Shown here in pieces: positions 15,810 to 24,688 of a DNA stretch of 64,000 nt. The notes beneath the pieces are model-generated. The model did no database searches, had not been told where the DNA came from, and saw only the letters and a list, made by a program, of their open reading frames with translations. Every line of letters begins with the position of its first letter. Position 1 is the first letter of the stretch. The position numbers and the translations under genes are program-made. Location: positions 1 through 64,000 of the forward strand of contig JAUIMC010000017.1 of the NCBI GenBank assembly GCA_030433215.1, written 5' to 3'. This DNA comes from Alphaproteobacteria bacterium. Lineage in GTDB: Bacteria; Pseudomonadota; Alphaproteobacteria; Caulobacterales; Parvularculaceae.

Positions 15810-17894
15810 ATGGACAGCGCGCTCAAACTCAATCTCCCCGGCCAGACGACGGTGCTGCTCGCCGTCGGCCTCATGGCGATTATCGTCATGATGGTGCTGC
15901 CGGTTCCTTCCGTGGTTCTCGATATCGGGCTGACGCTATCCTTCGCCCTGGCGATCCTGATCTTCACGATGACGCTGTTCATCGAACGCCCGCTGGAATT
16001 CTCAGCCTTCCCGACGGTGCTGCTCGCCTCGCTGATGCTGCGCCTGTCGCTCAACGTCTCCTCGACCAAGCTGATCATCGGCGAAGGCCACACCGGCCCG
16101 GACGCCGCCGGCAAGGTGATTGAAGGCTTCGCCATGTTCATCATGGGCGGGAATATCTTTCTAGGCCTGGTGGTCTTCGGCGTTCTCCTGATCGTCAACT
16201 TCATGGTGATCACCAAGGGCGCGGGGCGTATGGCGGAAGTCGGCGCGCGTTTTGCTCTCGACGGCATGCCCGGCAAACAGCTCGCCATCGACTCCGATGT
16301 CGCCTCCGGGGCGATCAGCCATGAAGAAGCCAAGGAACGCCGCCGCATCGAGCAGGACGAGACGACCTTTTTCGGCTCCCTTGACGGCGCTTCGAAATTC
16401 GTCAAAGGCGACGCGATTGCGGGCCTTTTGATCACGCTCTTGAACCTTGTGGTCGGCCTCGGCATGGGCATCGGCGCCCACGGCATGAGCGCCGGCGACG
16501 CGGCGTCTACCTATTCGATCCTCACCGTCGGCGACGGCCTCGTCAGCCAGATTCCCGCCGTGATCATTTCCATCGCGGCTGCGCTCCTTCTCTCGAAGGG
16601 GGGCGTTGCAGGCTCCGCCGACAAGGCGATGCTGGCCCAGCTCGGCACCAATCCGCTGGCCATGGGCACGGTCGCCGTCATCATGGCCTTTTTTGCGTTC
16701 ATGCCCGGCCTGCCCTTCCTGCCTTTTTTCATCGGCGCAAGCGGTTTCGCGGGCGCGGCCTATCTGATCCACAAGGACCAGGAAGAGAAAAAGAAAGCCG
16801 CGGAAATATCCCCGGCGCCGAAACCAAAAGAGACCCAGAAACAGCTCGGCGACGTTCTCGATGTCGACGAAATTCACGTCGAGTTTTCCGGCGACCTCAT
16901 TCCTTTGGCGCTCGACAATGTCAACGGCCTCGAACCGCGCATCGTCAAGATCCGCCATTACATTGCTGCGGAATTCGGCTTCATCATTCCGCCGATCCGC
17001 CTTACCGACAATCTCGATCTCAAAGCCAACGAATATGTGGTCAAGATCCAGGGCGTCGCCGCAGCAAAGGGCAAGCTTTACCAGGACAAGGTGCTGGTGA
17101 TCGTCGACGACCTCGCCAATCTGCCGATCCCCGGCGAGGATTGCGAAGAACCGGTCTATGGCGCGCCCGCGCGCTGGGTCGACCGTCACGCCCGGGATGA
17201 CGCCATGGCGCTCGGCCATGCGGTCGTCGAACCGGCGGAAGTGGTCTCGACCCATCTTCTCGAAACCATCAAACAGAATTTCTCGCGCCTTGTGACGCGC
17301 CGCTCGGTTCAGCGCATTCTGGACGAGTTCGTGAAAAACTCCGATGCGGACCGCGCCGCCTCCAACCGCCGCCTGCTCGACGCTTTCGTGCCCGACAAGG
17401 CGCCGATCGAGTTCGTGCAGTCGGTCTTCCGCCTGCTGCTCGACGAACGTGTGCCGATCCGCAATCTGCCGGTCATGCTCGAGACCATCGCCGAAGGCAG
17501 GGGCATGTACAACTCCGCCGAAGAAGTCACAGAATTCGTCCGCCAGCGCGTTTCGCGCAACTTCGTGACGGGACTGCAAACCGAAGACGGGTCCCTGCCG
17601 CTGATCCAGATCGGCCTCGACTGGGAGGCGACTTTCGCTGAGCATGAAACCCAAAGCGCCGGCGGGAGCACGGATGTCGCCCTGCCCCCAGCCGAGTTCA
17701 ACCGCCTCGCCCAGGCCGTTGTCGAACAGATCAACCAGGCGACGGCGCGCCAGCTTTATCCGGCGATCGTGACATCCGCCAAGCGGCGGCGCTTTATTCG
17801 CGCCGTCCTTCACGCGAAAAAAATCCGCAATCCCGTTCTCTCCTATGAAGAGATCGATACCGGCGCCAAGCCGGTGCTGGTCGGGACGGCCTGA
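15810..17894 (+). CDS. flhA: Flagellar export apparatus protein FlhA
   Basis: FlhA forms the nonameric core of the export gate. The 694-residue protein has an N-terminal membrane half (about eight helices, residues 15-330) with the family signature LSLNVSSTKLII and the cytoplasmic loop ARFALDGMPGKQLAIDSDV, and a C-terminal cytoplasmic domain (from about residue 345) that docks chaperones and substrates. Both halves are complete and the length is normal. It is directly followed by fliR (2-nt gap) and flhB, so the gate components are co-transcribed. Confidence 0.97.
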   Translation: MDSALKLNLPGQTTVLLAVGLMAIIVMMVLPVPSVVLDIGLTLSFALAILIFTMTLFIERPLEFSAFPTVLLASLMLRLSLNVSSTKLIIGEGHTGPDAAGKVIEGFAMFIMGGNIFLGLVVFGVLLIVNFMVITKGAGRMAEVGARFALDGMPGKQLAIDSDVASGAISHEEAKERRRIEQDETTFFGSLDGASKFVKGDAIAGLLITLLNLVVGLGMGIGAHGMSAGDAASTYSILTVGDGLVSQIPAVIISIAAALLLSKGGVAGSADKAMLAQLGTNPLAMGTVAVIMAFFAFMPGLPFLPFFIGASGFAGAAYLIHKDQEEKKKAAEISPAPKPKETQKQLGDVLDVDEIHVEFSGDLIPLALDNVNGLEPRIVKIRHYIAAEFGFIIPPIRLTDNLDLKANEYVVKIQGVAAAKGKLYQDKVLVIVDDLANLPIPGEDCEEPVYGAPARWVDRHARDDAMALGHAVVEPAEVVSTHLLETIKQNFSRLVTRRSVQRILDEFVKNSDADRAASNRRLLDAFVPDKAPIEFVQSVFRLLLDERVPIRNLPVMLETIAEGRGMYNSAEEVTEFVRQRVSRNFVTGLQTEDGSLPLIQIGLDWEATFAEHETQSAGGSTDVALPPAEFNRLAQAVVEQINQATARQLYPAIVTSAKRRRFIRAVLHAKKIRNPVLSYEEIDTGAKPVLVGTA

Positions 17895-17896
17895 TC

Positions 17897-18685
17897 ATGG
17901 ACGCCCTGGCGTCCCTCTCGCCGCTTGTTGAGTCAGGCGCGCCAATGATCATTCTCATCGGCGCGGTATTCGCGCGGATTTCAGCCGTCGCTTTCTTGCT
18001 GCCGGGCCTTGGCGAACGCGTTGTCCCGGCGCGTGTGCGTCTTACGGCGGCCATCGCCATCGCCATGGTGCTGACGCCCATGGTTTTAAAACCGGGCATG
18101 CGCCCGCCTGAGGCCATCACTGACATTGCCGCTCTTTACGCCGCAGAATTAATGTGCGGCGCGGTCATCGGTTTCGCTTTACGGATGATGATCTTCATTC
18201 TCCAGATAGCCGGCGCCATCATTGCGCAAAGCGTGTCCCTGTCGCAGCTATTCGGCCCTACCATCGGCTTCGACTCCGAGTCCCCCTTTGCCGCAATTCT
18301 CGTGATGGCCGGCGTCGCCATCGCCGCCGCCTCGGGCCTTCACATTCACGTCGTTAGCGCGCTCGCCGACCTATACGAGACCCTGCCCTTCGGTCAGTTT
18401 CCCGGCGCCGCCGAAACCGGCGAGTGGGCCGCGACGCGCACCGGCGCAGCGCTCATGAAATCCCTCGCGCTTGCCTCGCCTTTTGTCATCCTCGGTTTTC
18501 TTTATTCTCTCGCGCTTGCCGCGGCGAGCCGCGCCATGCCGCAATTGATGGCGGCTTTCGTGGGCGCGCCCGCGATTACGCTGGCGGGCCTCGCGCTTTT
18601 CGCGGCCGCAGGACCGGTCATCCTTTTCGAATGGCTCGCATCGTTCCAGCGCGTGCTCTTTGACGTCTTTTCGGGGAGCTTATGA
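17897..18685 (+). CDS. fliR: Flagellar export gate protein FliR
   Basis: FliR is an inner-membrane protein of the export gate that assembles with FliP and FliQ. The 262-residue product is highly hydrophobic with about six helices, including FARISAVAFLLPGLGERVVP near residue 22 and AIIAQSVSLSQLFGP. The ATG is 2 nt after the flhA stop and the stop overlaps the flhB ATG (ATGA at 18682-18685). Confidence 0.95.
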   Translation: MDALASLSPLVESGAPMIILIGAVFARISAVAFLLPGLGERVVPARVRLTAAIAIAMVLTPMVLKPGMRPPEAITDIAALYAAELMCGAVIGFALRMMIFILQIAGAIIAQSVSLSQLFGPTIGFDSESPFAAILVMAGVAIAAASGLHIHVVSALADLYETLPFGQFPGAAETGEWAATRTGAALMKSLALASPFVILGFLYSLALAAASRAMPQLMAAFVGAPAITLAGLALFAAAGPVILFEWLASFQRVLFDVFSGSL

Positions 18686-19785
18686 GCGAGAAACCCGAAG
18701 ACAGCGGCCAGGAAAAGAGCCACGAACCGACCCAGTCGCGCATCGACAAGGCGCGGCGGGAAGGCGATGTCGCGCAGTCGAAGGAAGCGAACGCAGCCGC
18801 CTCTTATGTGGGCTTTTATCTTGCGCTTGCCGCCGCTTCCAGCGGCGCCGCCGCAGCCCTCGCCTTTCACTTGTCACAGCTTCTCGACCGCCCCGAAGCC
18901 TTCGCCAGGCAGGCCTTCGCCGGGGAAAGCTCAGCCTTCATCGCAAAGCTCACCGGCGTTGCGCTCGAAGCGGTCGCGCCCTTTCTGGTGCTGCCGGCGC
19001 TCGGCGTCCTTGCTTCGCTATTTGCGCAGCAGGCGATCGCCTTCGCGCCCTCAAAGATCAAACCGAAATTTTCACGCCTGTCGCTGGTCTCCAATGCGAA
19101 GAAAAAATACGGCCCCGACGGCCTCAGCGAATTCGCCAAAAGCGCGGCGAAACTGCTCGCCATCTGCATCATGTTCGGGGCGTTCTACGCCCACCGGTTC
19201 ACAACGCTGCCGCTCGATGCGCGCTTTCCCGCGCAAGGGGTCCCGCAGGCGATCCTGCGCGAAGGCGTGATCTTCGCGGGCATGATCGTGCTCTTTTCGA
19301 CTGCGATCGCCCTTGTCGATGTGCCCTGGTCGCGCCACCGCCACAATCAGAAGCTCAAAATGACGCTCGAAGAGCTGAAAAAGGAGACCAAGGAGCAGGA
19401 AGGCGATCCGGCCATGAAGCAGAACCGGCGCGAGCGCGGCCAGGCGATCGCCCGCAACCAGATGATGCGGGACGTGCCGGACGCCGACGTGGTGATCGTC
19501 AACCCGACCCACTACGCCGTGGCCCTGAAATGGGACCGCAAAGGCGGCGGGGCGCCGGTCTGCGTCGCCAAGGGCGTCGACGAACTGGCGCTCAAGATCC
19601 GCGAAATCGCAGCCGTTTCCGGCGTGCCGATCCGTTCCGACCCGCCGACGGCGCGCGCCATTCACGCGAGCGTCGAAATCGGCGATGAAATCCAGCGCGA
19701 TCATTACGCCGCGGTCGCCGCCGCCATCCACTTTGCCGACGCCATGAGAAAGAAAGCGGGAAGCGATGGCCAAAAGCAAAGCTGA
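18682..19785 (+). CDS. flhB: Flagellar export switch protein FlhB
   Basis: FlhB sets substrate specificity of the export gate and is matured by self-cleavage. The 367-residue protein has an N-terminal acidic tail (EKPEDSGQEKSHEPTQ), four membrane helices (residues about 40-215) and the cytoplasmic domain with the autocleavage motif NPTH at residues 274-277 (IVNPTHYAVALKW), so cleavage would fall between Asn274 and Pro275. The C-terminus continues well past this and overlaps the next gene by 20 nt. FliK, which triggers the switch, is encoded at 6160-7464. Confidence 0.96.
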   Translation: MSEKPEDSGQEKSHEPTQSRIDKARREGDVAQSKEANAAASYVGFYLALAAASSGAAAALAFHLSQLLDRPEAFARQAFAGESSAFIAKLTGVALEAVAPFLVLPALGVLASLFAQQAIAFAPSKIKPKFSRLSLVSNAKKKYGPDGLSEFAKSAAKLLAICIMFGAFYAHRFTTLPLDARFPAQGVPQAILREGVIFAGMIVLFSTAIALVDVPWSRHRHNQKLKMTLEELKKETKEQEGDPAMKQNRRERGQAIARNQMMRDVPDADVVIVNPTHYAVALKWDRKGGGAPVCVAKGVDELALKIREIAAVSGVPIRSDPPTARAIHASVEIGDEIQRDHYAAVAAAIHFADAMRKKAGSDGQKQS

Positions 19786-20107
19786 ACAGATCGAAGAGCT
19801 AAAAAAGATCGCGAAAATCCGCGTCGATAAAGAACGCCACCAGCTGGCCGCCATGGGCGATGAGACGGCGCGGCTGGAAAGGGAGCGACAGGGCGTGCGC
19901 AAACAGATGCGCGAGCTCACCGCAGGTGACGAAACGAGCGCCGAAGCGCTGGTCAACGCCTATTCCTTTCTCGACACGCTCACGAGAAAAGAAAAACGCC
20001 TTGAAGCCGAGCGCCAGGAAGCTAGCGCGCGCACCGAGGCGCAAAGAGACAAGATCAAAACTGCGCTCGCTTCCAAAATCCGCATCGACGGATTGAATGA
20101 GAGCTAG
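19766..20107 (+). CDS. Small coiled-coil protein coupled to flhB, FliJ-like candidate
   Basis: This 113-residue protein overlaps the last 20 nt of flhB. It is charged and helical throughout (KSKAEQIEELKKIAKIRVDK, RLEAERQEASARTEAQRDK), predicting two antiparallel coiled-coil arms. FliJ, the export stalk protein that works with FliI, has this size and shape, and no other fliJ is seen beside fliI. FliJ has little sequence signature, so the assignment is tentative. It overlaps the convergent PrnB-like gene by 4 nt at its end. Confidence 0.6.
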   Translation: MAKSKAEQIEELKKIAKIRVDKERHQLAAMGDETARLERERQGVRKQMRELTAGDETSAEALVNAYSFLDTLTRKEKRLEAERQEASARTEAQRDKIKTALASKIRIDGLNES

Positions 20108-21279
20108 TCCTGGGCAAAGGCTTTAAGCGCCTCGATATCTTTGTAACTTGTCCTGATATCCGTGCGGTTCGCCGCAAGGCGCATGTCGCGCAAAGTTTCC
20201 AGCGCCCGCATCAGGACCTGCAAGGGCGGTCCGCTCGCCGTCACCTGGGCCAGCTTTTCCTCGCCGAGCGCGGCGGACGGCTTTTCAATAAACGTCGTCA
20301 CCAACCGGTCATGATGCTGCGCCGCCGTCTGTCCATGGAGACGGCAGACCTCCAAAAAGGCCGCGGCGTTGCGCTTGAACCAGGGCTCGTGCGAGGCGTT
20401 CGGCGCAATATCGAGAAACTGCGCCAACAGGCTGCGCCGGCGCATGCAGTCGCGCAAGGACGCCTGATCCTCCGGCGTCATGAACAGCATCTTGTCGACC
20501 AGAAGCTGCGCATAATAGGGATCGTTCGCCTGGCAAAGACCAAGCAGCAAGTCGATCTCGTTGATGCCGGAAAAATCGCCCGCATTGGCGCCGCGATATT
20601 CGTTCCGCCCCACGCGATAAGGCTTGTAATAAGGCCGCACGGAATAAAAGAACCGGTCCGTATCGAGCCGCTCGAAAAGCATCTCGTTATATTTCAGCAC
20701 GTCTTTCAGCGCGTTCGCCGCATCTTCCAGCAGCGTGTGCGCCACTGGATGCGAGACGCCAAGCGGCAGGATGCGCGTCAGGGCGTCAGCGGCACGCATA
20801 AAGGAAAAAATCGAGCGCGTATTGTAGTCGAGAAAGAGATATTCGTCCTTCAGCGTCGTGAAGCTTTTCTGCAATCCGTCTTTCGCTGCATTGCGGGTCG
20901 CCAGATGGGCCGTCGCGAAACGCGGCGCCATGCCGATGGAGGCCGCGATATGCAGTCCGAGGGCCGAGGCTTCCGGAAAAGGCGACTTTTCTTCGCGGGC
21001 CGGATTGGTGAGCTCATGACGGCGCAGCGCGGCGAGATAAAGGCCAAGATCGCCGAGCAGGTCGAAGGCATTGTCAAAGCCCTCATCGGTGTTGCCTTCC
21101 GCTTGCAGCCGCACCACAAAGTCATGCCCCTCGTCGCGGATCCGGGCTTTGAGGGCGTCGCCGACGCCGTCCACATTCTCGCGCCGCTCCTGCGCGAAAT
21201 AGAGGTTTTCAAGCTCCGTGTTCATCTCCACGAAACTTGAGCGAATCCAGTGTTCAAAGCTCTCGGAATTTACGCTCAT
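20104..21279 (-). CDS. PrnB/IDO-superfamily heme protein
   Basis: The 391-residue protein resembles PrnB, the monodechloroaminopyrrolnitrin synthase, a member of the indoleamine/tryptophan dioxygenase heme superfamily. The closest block is RPYYKPYRVGRNEYRG (residues 215-230), which parallels the PrnB block RPFYEPIRVGGQSYLG from memory, followed by a similar helical stretch. Near the C-terminus His323 sits in HHDRLVTTFI, with the spacing of the proximal heme histidine of IDO-type enzymes. The family is all-helical with no signal peptide. The other pyrrolnitrin genes (prnA, prnC, prnD) are absent, so the substrate is unknown. It lies between the flagellar cluster and the microaerobic block, divergent from the DUF2189 gene. 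Confidence 0.7.
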   Translation of the reverse strand: MSVNSESFEHWIRSSFVEMNTELENLYFAQERRENVDGVGDALKARIRDEGHDFVVRLQAEGNTDEGFDNAFDLLGDLGLYLAALRRHELTNPAREEKSPFPEASALGLHIAASIGMAPRFATAHLATRNAAKDGLQKSFTTLKDEYLFLDYNTRSIFSFMRAADALTRILPLGVSHPVAHTLLEDAANALKDVLKYNEMLFERLDTDRFFYSVRPYYKPYRVGRNEYRGANAGDFSGINEIDLLLGLCQANDPYYAQLLVDKMLFMTPEDQASLRDCMRRRSLLAQFLDIAPNASHEPWFKRNAAAFLEVCRLHGQTAAQHHDRLVTTFIEKPSAALGEEKLAQVTASGPPLQVLMRALETLRDMRLAANRTDIRTSYKDIEALKAFAQD

Positions 21280-21470
21280 CTCTACCCTTTAAATGAAAAT
21301 CGGATCCGGGCGTTAAAGACCCTGAGTACAGAAAGGCGCTTGCCCCGTGAAGCCGGGCGACGCGCCAGAGCCGGAATTCCAGCGCCCGAATTATGCCGCA
21401 GTGCAGCGAACTTATATAGCCGCCGAAGCGGTTCTTTTGCTTGTTCCTGAAGGGACAGACCGTCATGATT

Positions 21471-21484
21471 TTGATAAGAATCAA
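21471..21484 (+). promoter_or_regulatory. FNR/FixK box upstream of DUF2189 gene
   Basis: TTGATAAGAATCAA is a perfect TTGAT-N4-ATCAA palindrome. It is 33 nt before the DUF2189 start and about 190 nt before the divergent PrnB-like gene. An FnrL-type regulator is encoded at 30515-31219. Confidence 0.8.
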
Positions 21485-21517
21485 ATCTCTGAGCCCAAAA
21501 CATGATGAGCTGAAAGC

Positions 21518-22288
21518 ATGACAACAAAGCCGATGAACACCAGCTTTGAGGTGAACAGGGTTGCAACCGACGCGCCATGGCGCTGGCTCGCGGCAGGCTG
21601 GCGCGACATGTGGGCGGCGCCCGTACAGTCCTTGGGCTACGGGGTTTGCGTCGTCGGCGGCGGCATGATTATCGTGACGGCGCTCTGGCGGCTGAATCTG
21701 TCCTCGCTCATTCCGGTGGCGCTCGGCATATTCGCGATTGTCGGCCCGCTTCTGGCGCTTTGTCTTTACGAATTGAGCCGCCGCCTTGAGGCTGGCGAGC
21801 CCCCGGCGCTCCTGCCGGTCAAATTCGCGGGGCCCCGCTCGCCGATCCAGGTCGCTTATATCGGGTTCTTCCTCCTGTTCGCCGCGCTGGTCTGGCTGCG
21901 TGTGGCGATCATGCTCTACGCGCTCTTTTCATCGGCGAATTATGTTCCGGCCGCGGAATTTGCGAGCTTTGTCGTCTCCACGCCGGCCGGGATCTCCATG
22001 CTCGCCATCGGCACGGCTGTCGGCGGCGGCATCGCTTTTGCGATTTACACATTCACGGTCATTTCGATCCCCATGCTGATGCATGAGCGCACGGACGCGT
22101 TTACCGCCATCGCCGCCTGCATCAACGCCATCCGCACCTCCCCGGGGGCGATGATGCTCTGGGCTTGGCTGATCGCGGTTTTAACGGCGGCAGGCGTCGC
22201 GACCTTCTTCCTCGGCCTCGCCGTCATCTTCCCTCTGCTCGGTCACGCCACCTGGCACGCCTATCGGGATTTAAGACCTACGGTGTAG
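21518..22288 (+). CDS. DUF2189 family integral membrane protein
   Basis: This 256-residue protein matches the DUF2189 family, which recurs near cytochrome oxidase and denitrification genes in alphaproteobacteria without a proven role. It has about six hydrophobic helices from residue 40 on, with the family start APWRWLAAGWRDMWAAPVQS and the later FTVISIPMLMHERTDAFTAI. The FNR box just upstream and the cbb3 assembly genes convergent on it argue for a microaerobic respiration role. The last 11 nt overlap the end of ccoS. The start at 21518 is uncertain; a second ATG is at 21533 and neither has a strong ribosome binding site. Confidence 0.8.
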   Translation: MTTKPMNTSFEVNRVATDAPWRWLAAGWRDMWAAPVQSLGYGVCVVGGGMIIVTALWRLNLSSLIPVALGIFAIVGPLLALCLYELSRRLEAGEPPALLPVKFAGPRSPIQVAYIGFFLLFAALVWLRVAIMLYALFSSANYVPAAEFASFVVSTPAGISMLAIGTAVGGGIAFAIYTFTVISIPMLMHERTDAFTAIAACINAIRTSPGAMMLWAWLIAVLTAAGVATFFLGLAVIFPLLGHATWHAYRDLRPTV

Positions 22289-22457
22289 GGTCTTCTTCCT
22301 CTTCATCACTTTCTTCAAGGTCGTCATCGAGCAGGATGCGCGCCGCGGCGCCGTCCGGGTCGTCGAACTGGCCCGATTTCAGCGCCCATAAAAACGCCCC
22401 GAGCCCGGCGCCGCCCAACAGCAGCGCAATTGGCAGGAGGAAGAGGATCGCCGTCAT
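22278..22457 (-). CDS. ccoS: cbb3 oxidase maturation protein CcoS
   Basis: This 59-residue protein is too short for many gene finders but is clear in context. It has one N-terminal transmembrane helix (ILFLLPIALLLGGAGLGAFL), then WALKSGQFDDPDGAAARIL, the conserved CcoS/FixS motif, and a strongly acidic tail. CcoS is needed for cofactor insertion in cbb3 oxidase. Its ATG overlaps the ccoI stop (22454-22457), completing a ccoG-ccoH-ccoI-ccoS run. Its end overlaps the convergent DUF2189 gene. Confidence 0.93.
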   Translation of the reverse strand: MTAILFLLPIALLLGGAGLGAFLWALKSGQFDDPDGAAARILLDDDLEESDEEEEDPTP

Positions 22458-24688
22458 GATTTGCGGCGCGCGCCCATGGAAAGACGCAGCGCATTCAGCG
22501 TCACGATGATCGACGAGCCCGACATGGCGATGGCGGCGATCAGCGGGGTCACATGCCCCAGCGCCGCCAGCGGGACGGCGCAGACATTGTAAAATGCGGC
22601 GAAGCCGAAATTTTCGAGCATGCGCCGGCGCGCGGCGCGCGCGACCATGACCGTTTCGGCGATCGGCGCCAGATTATCGCCCTGATAGACATAGTCCGCC
22701 GCCGCCTGGCTCGCATCGGCGGCGCTGCCCGGCGAAAAGGACGCATGGGCGCTTGCAAGCGAGGGCGCATCGTTCAACCCGTCGCCGACCATGGCGACCT
22801 TCACGCCCTTCTCCTTCAACGCGTCAAGCCGTTCGATCTTTTGCTGAGGCTTTAATCCCGCGCGCCATGTTTTGAGCCCAAGCCGCTGCGCAATAGACGC
22901 CGCCGCAGGCTGGCGATCGCCGGAAAGCATCTCCACTTCGAGACCGAGCTTTTCGAGATCGGCGATGCTCTCGCGCGCATCCTCGCGCAGGCGGTCTTCA
23001 AAGCGGAACCGCACCGGCGGCGCATCGCCGAGACGCAACCAGGTTTCCTGGGCGTCGTCCTCCGCTGCGGTTTCGGCGCCAACCCATGCGGCGCGGCCAA
23101 GGCGCGCCGGCGCGCCGTCAATGGTTCCTTCGATGCCAGCCCCGGCGGTTTCCACCGCATCCGGCGCGGGCTTGCCCGGTCCCGCCTCGGCGACGATCGC
23201 GCGCGCCAGCGGATGACGGCTGATCCGCGCAAGCGCGGCGGCGGCGTGCAACGCCTCGTCCGAAATCTCAGCGCGATTGGCGAGACGCGGCTTGCCATAG
23301 GTGAGCGTGCCGGTCTTGTCGAAGACGACGGCGTCGATTTCTGCAAGACGTTCGAGCGCGTCCCCGGATTTGACAAGCACGCCGGACCGGAAAAGCCGAC
23401 CCGTCGCCACCACCTGCACCGCCGGCGCAGCGAGCCCGAGCGCGCAAGGGCAGGTGATAATGAGAACGGCGACGGCGTTCATCACCGACACGCGCAGCCC
23501 CGCCTCGGCGAGAAACATCCAGCCGAGAAAGGTCGCGAGCGCCAGGGAATGCACCACCGGCACATAGAGCGAGGCCGCCTTGTCGGCGAGCCGGATATAG
23601 CGGCTCTTCGACTGCTCGCCCGCTTCGATGAGGCGCGTTAAGTCCGCGACCAGGGAGGCGTCGACGTTTTTCGTCGCGCGCACGGTGAGCTTCGCGGTGA
23701 GATTGAGCACGCCGGAATAAAGAGACGTTCCTTCCTGCGCATGCACCGGCGCGCTTTCGCCGGAAACGAGCGACATATCGAGATTGGACGAGCCCTCCTC
23801 GATGACGCAATCCACCGGCGCCCGGTCGCCCGGCGCCAGCAACAAGCGGTCGCCCGGAACGATGTCGCGCGCCGCGACAGAAGTGAGCGTCCCGTCTTCA
23901 TTGAGCCGGCTCGTGGTTGCAGCCTGCAAGGCGAGAAGATCGCGCGCCGCCGCCCGGGCGCGCAGGCGCAGGCGATGATCGAGATAACGCCCGATCAAGA
24001 GGAAGAAGAGCAGCATGACGGCGGCGTCGAAATAGGTATGCGGACCGCCTTTGAAGAATTCGAAGAGGCTCAAAGACAGCGCGAGCAGAACCGCCAGCGA
24101 AATCGGCACGTCCATATTGGCGTGCCCGGATTTCAGCGCCCGCAGCGCCGATGAAAAAAACGGCCGGCCCGCATAAAGCGCGGCGGGCACGGCGATCATC
24201 GCGGAAACCCAATGCATGAGCTCGCGCGTCGCGGGGCCCATCTCCCCGCCGCCGGCCCAGACCGAAACGGAGAGCAGCATGACATTGGCGGTCGCGAAAC
24301 CGGCGACGGCGAGCGAGCGCAATAGCCGTCTGCCCTCGCGGTCGCTTTCCTGCTCGACTTTTTCGGGATCGAAGGGGGCGGCGCGATAGCCGATGGCGTC
24401 GAGCCGTTCGGCGATCTCCTTCGGCGCGAAGGCGCCGTCTTTCCAGACCAGCGACAACCGGCCCGTGGAGAGATTGAGCCGCGCCGACTGCATTTCCGGC
24501 AGGGCGTTCATAGCGCTTTCGATCTTGCGGATGCAGCCGGCGCATTTGGCGCCGAACACCGCGAGGTCAAGCCGTGCAAGACCATTCGACCGGCGGACAA
24601 AGGGCGCAGGATCAATGGAGACGCCGTGGGCGGGCGGCTCCAGCCCGCTCGGACATCCGATCTCCGTTTCCACTACCGCCGCCGTCAT
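22454..24688 (-). CDS. ccoI: Copper-exporting P-type ATPase CcoI for cbb3 assembly
   Basis: CcoI (FixI) is a P1B-type ATPase that supplies copper for the cbb3 oxidase. The 744-residue protein has an N-terminal heavy-metal domain with GAKCAGCIRKIESAM (near residue 48), membrane helices, the copper motif ITCPCALGLAAP, the phosphorylation site FDKTGTLTYG and the hinge MVGDGLNDAPSLASA. An extra N-terminal stretch has a Cys (EIGCPSG) as in other FixI proteins. It overlaps ccoH by ATGA upstream and ccoS downstream. Confidence 0.96.
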   Translation of the reverse strand: MTAAVVETEIGCPSGLEPPAHGVSIDPAPFVRRSNGLARLDLAVFGAKCAGCIRKIESAMNALPEMQSARLNLSTGRLSLVWKDGAFAPKEIAERLDAIGYRAAPFDPEKVEQESDREGRRLLRSLAVAGFATANVMLLSVSVWAGGGEMGPATRELMHWVSAMIAVPAALYAGRPFFSSALRALKSGHANMDVPISLAVLLALSLSLFEFFKGGPHTYFDAAVMLLFFLLIGRYLDHRLRLRARAAARDLLALQAATTSRLNEDGTLTSVAARDIVPGDRLLLAPGDRAPVDCVIEEGSSNLDMSLVSGESAPVHAQEGTSLYSGVLNLTAKLTVRATKNVDASLVADLTRLIEAGEQSKSRYIRLADKAASLYVPVVHSLALATFLGWMFLAEAGLRVSVMNAVAVLIITCPCALGLAAPAVQVVATGRLFRSGVLVKSGDALERLAEIDAVVFDKTGTLTYGKPRLANRAEISDEALHAAAALARISRHPLARAIVAEAGPGKPAPDAVETAGAGIEGTIDGAPARLGRAAWVGAETAAEDDAQETWLRLGDAPPVRFRFEDRLREDARESIADLEKLGLEVEMLSGDRQPAAASIAQRLGLKTWRAGLKPQQKIERLDALKEKGVKVAMVGDGLNDAPSLASAHASFSPGSAADASQAAADYVYQGDNLAPIAETVMVARAARRRMLENFGFAAFYNVCAVPLAALGHVTPLIAAIAMSGSSIIVTLNALRLSMGARRKS

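Noticed and set aside
16161-17813. 550-codon minus-strand open frame inside flhA
   Set aside because: It is antisense to a full-length flhA and has Asp/Gly/Arg-rich shadow composition with no motif.
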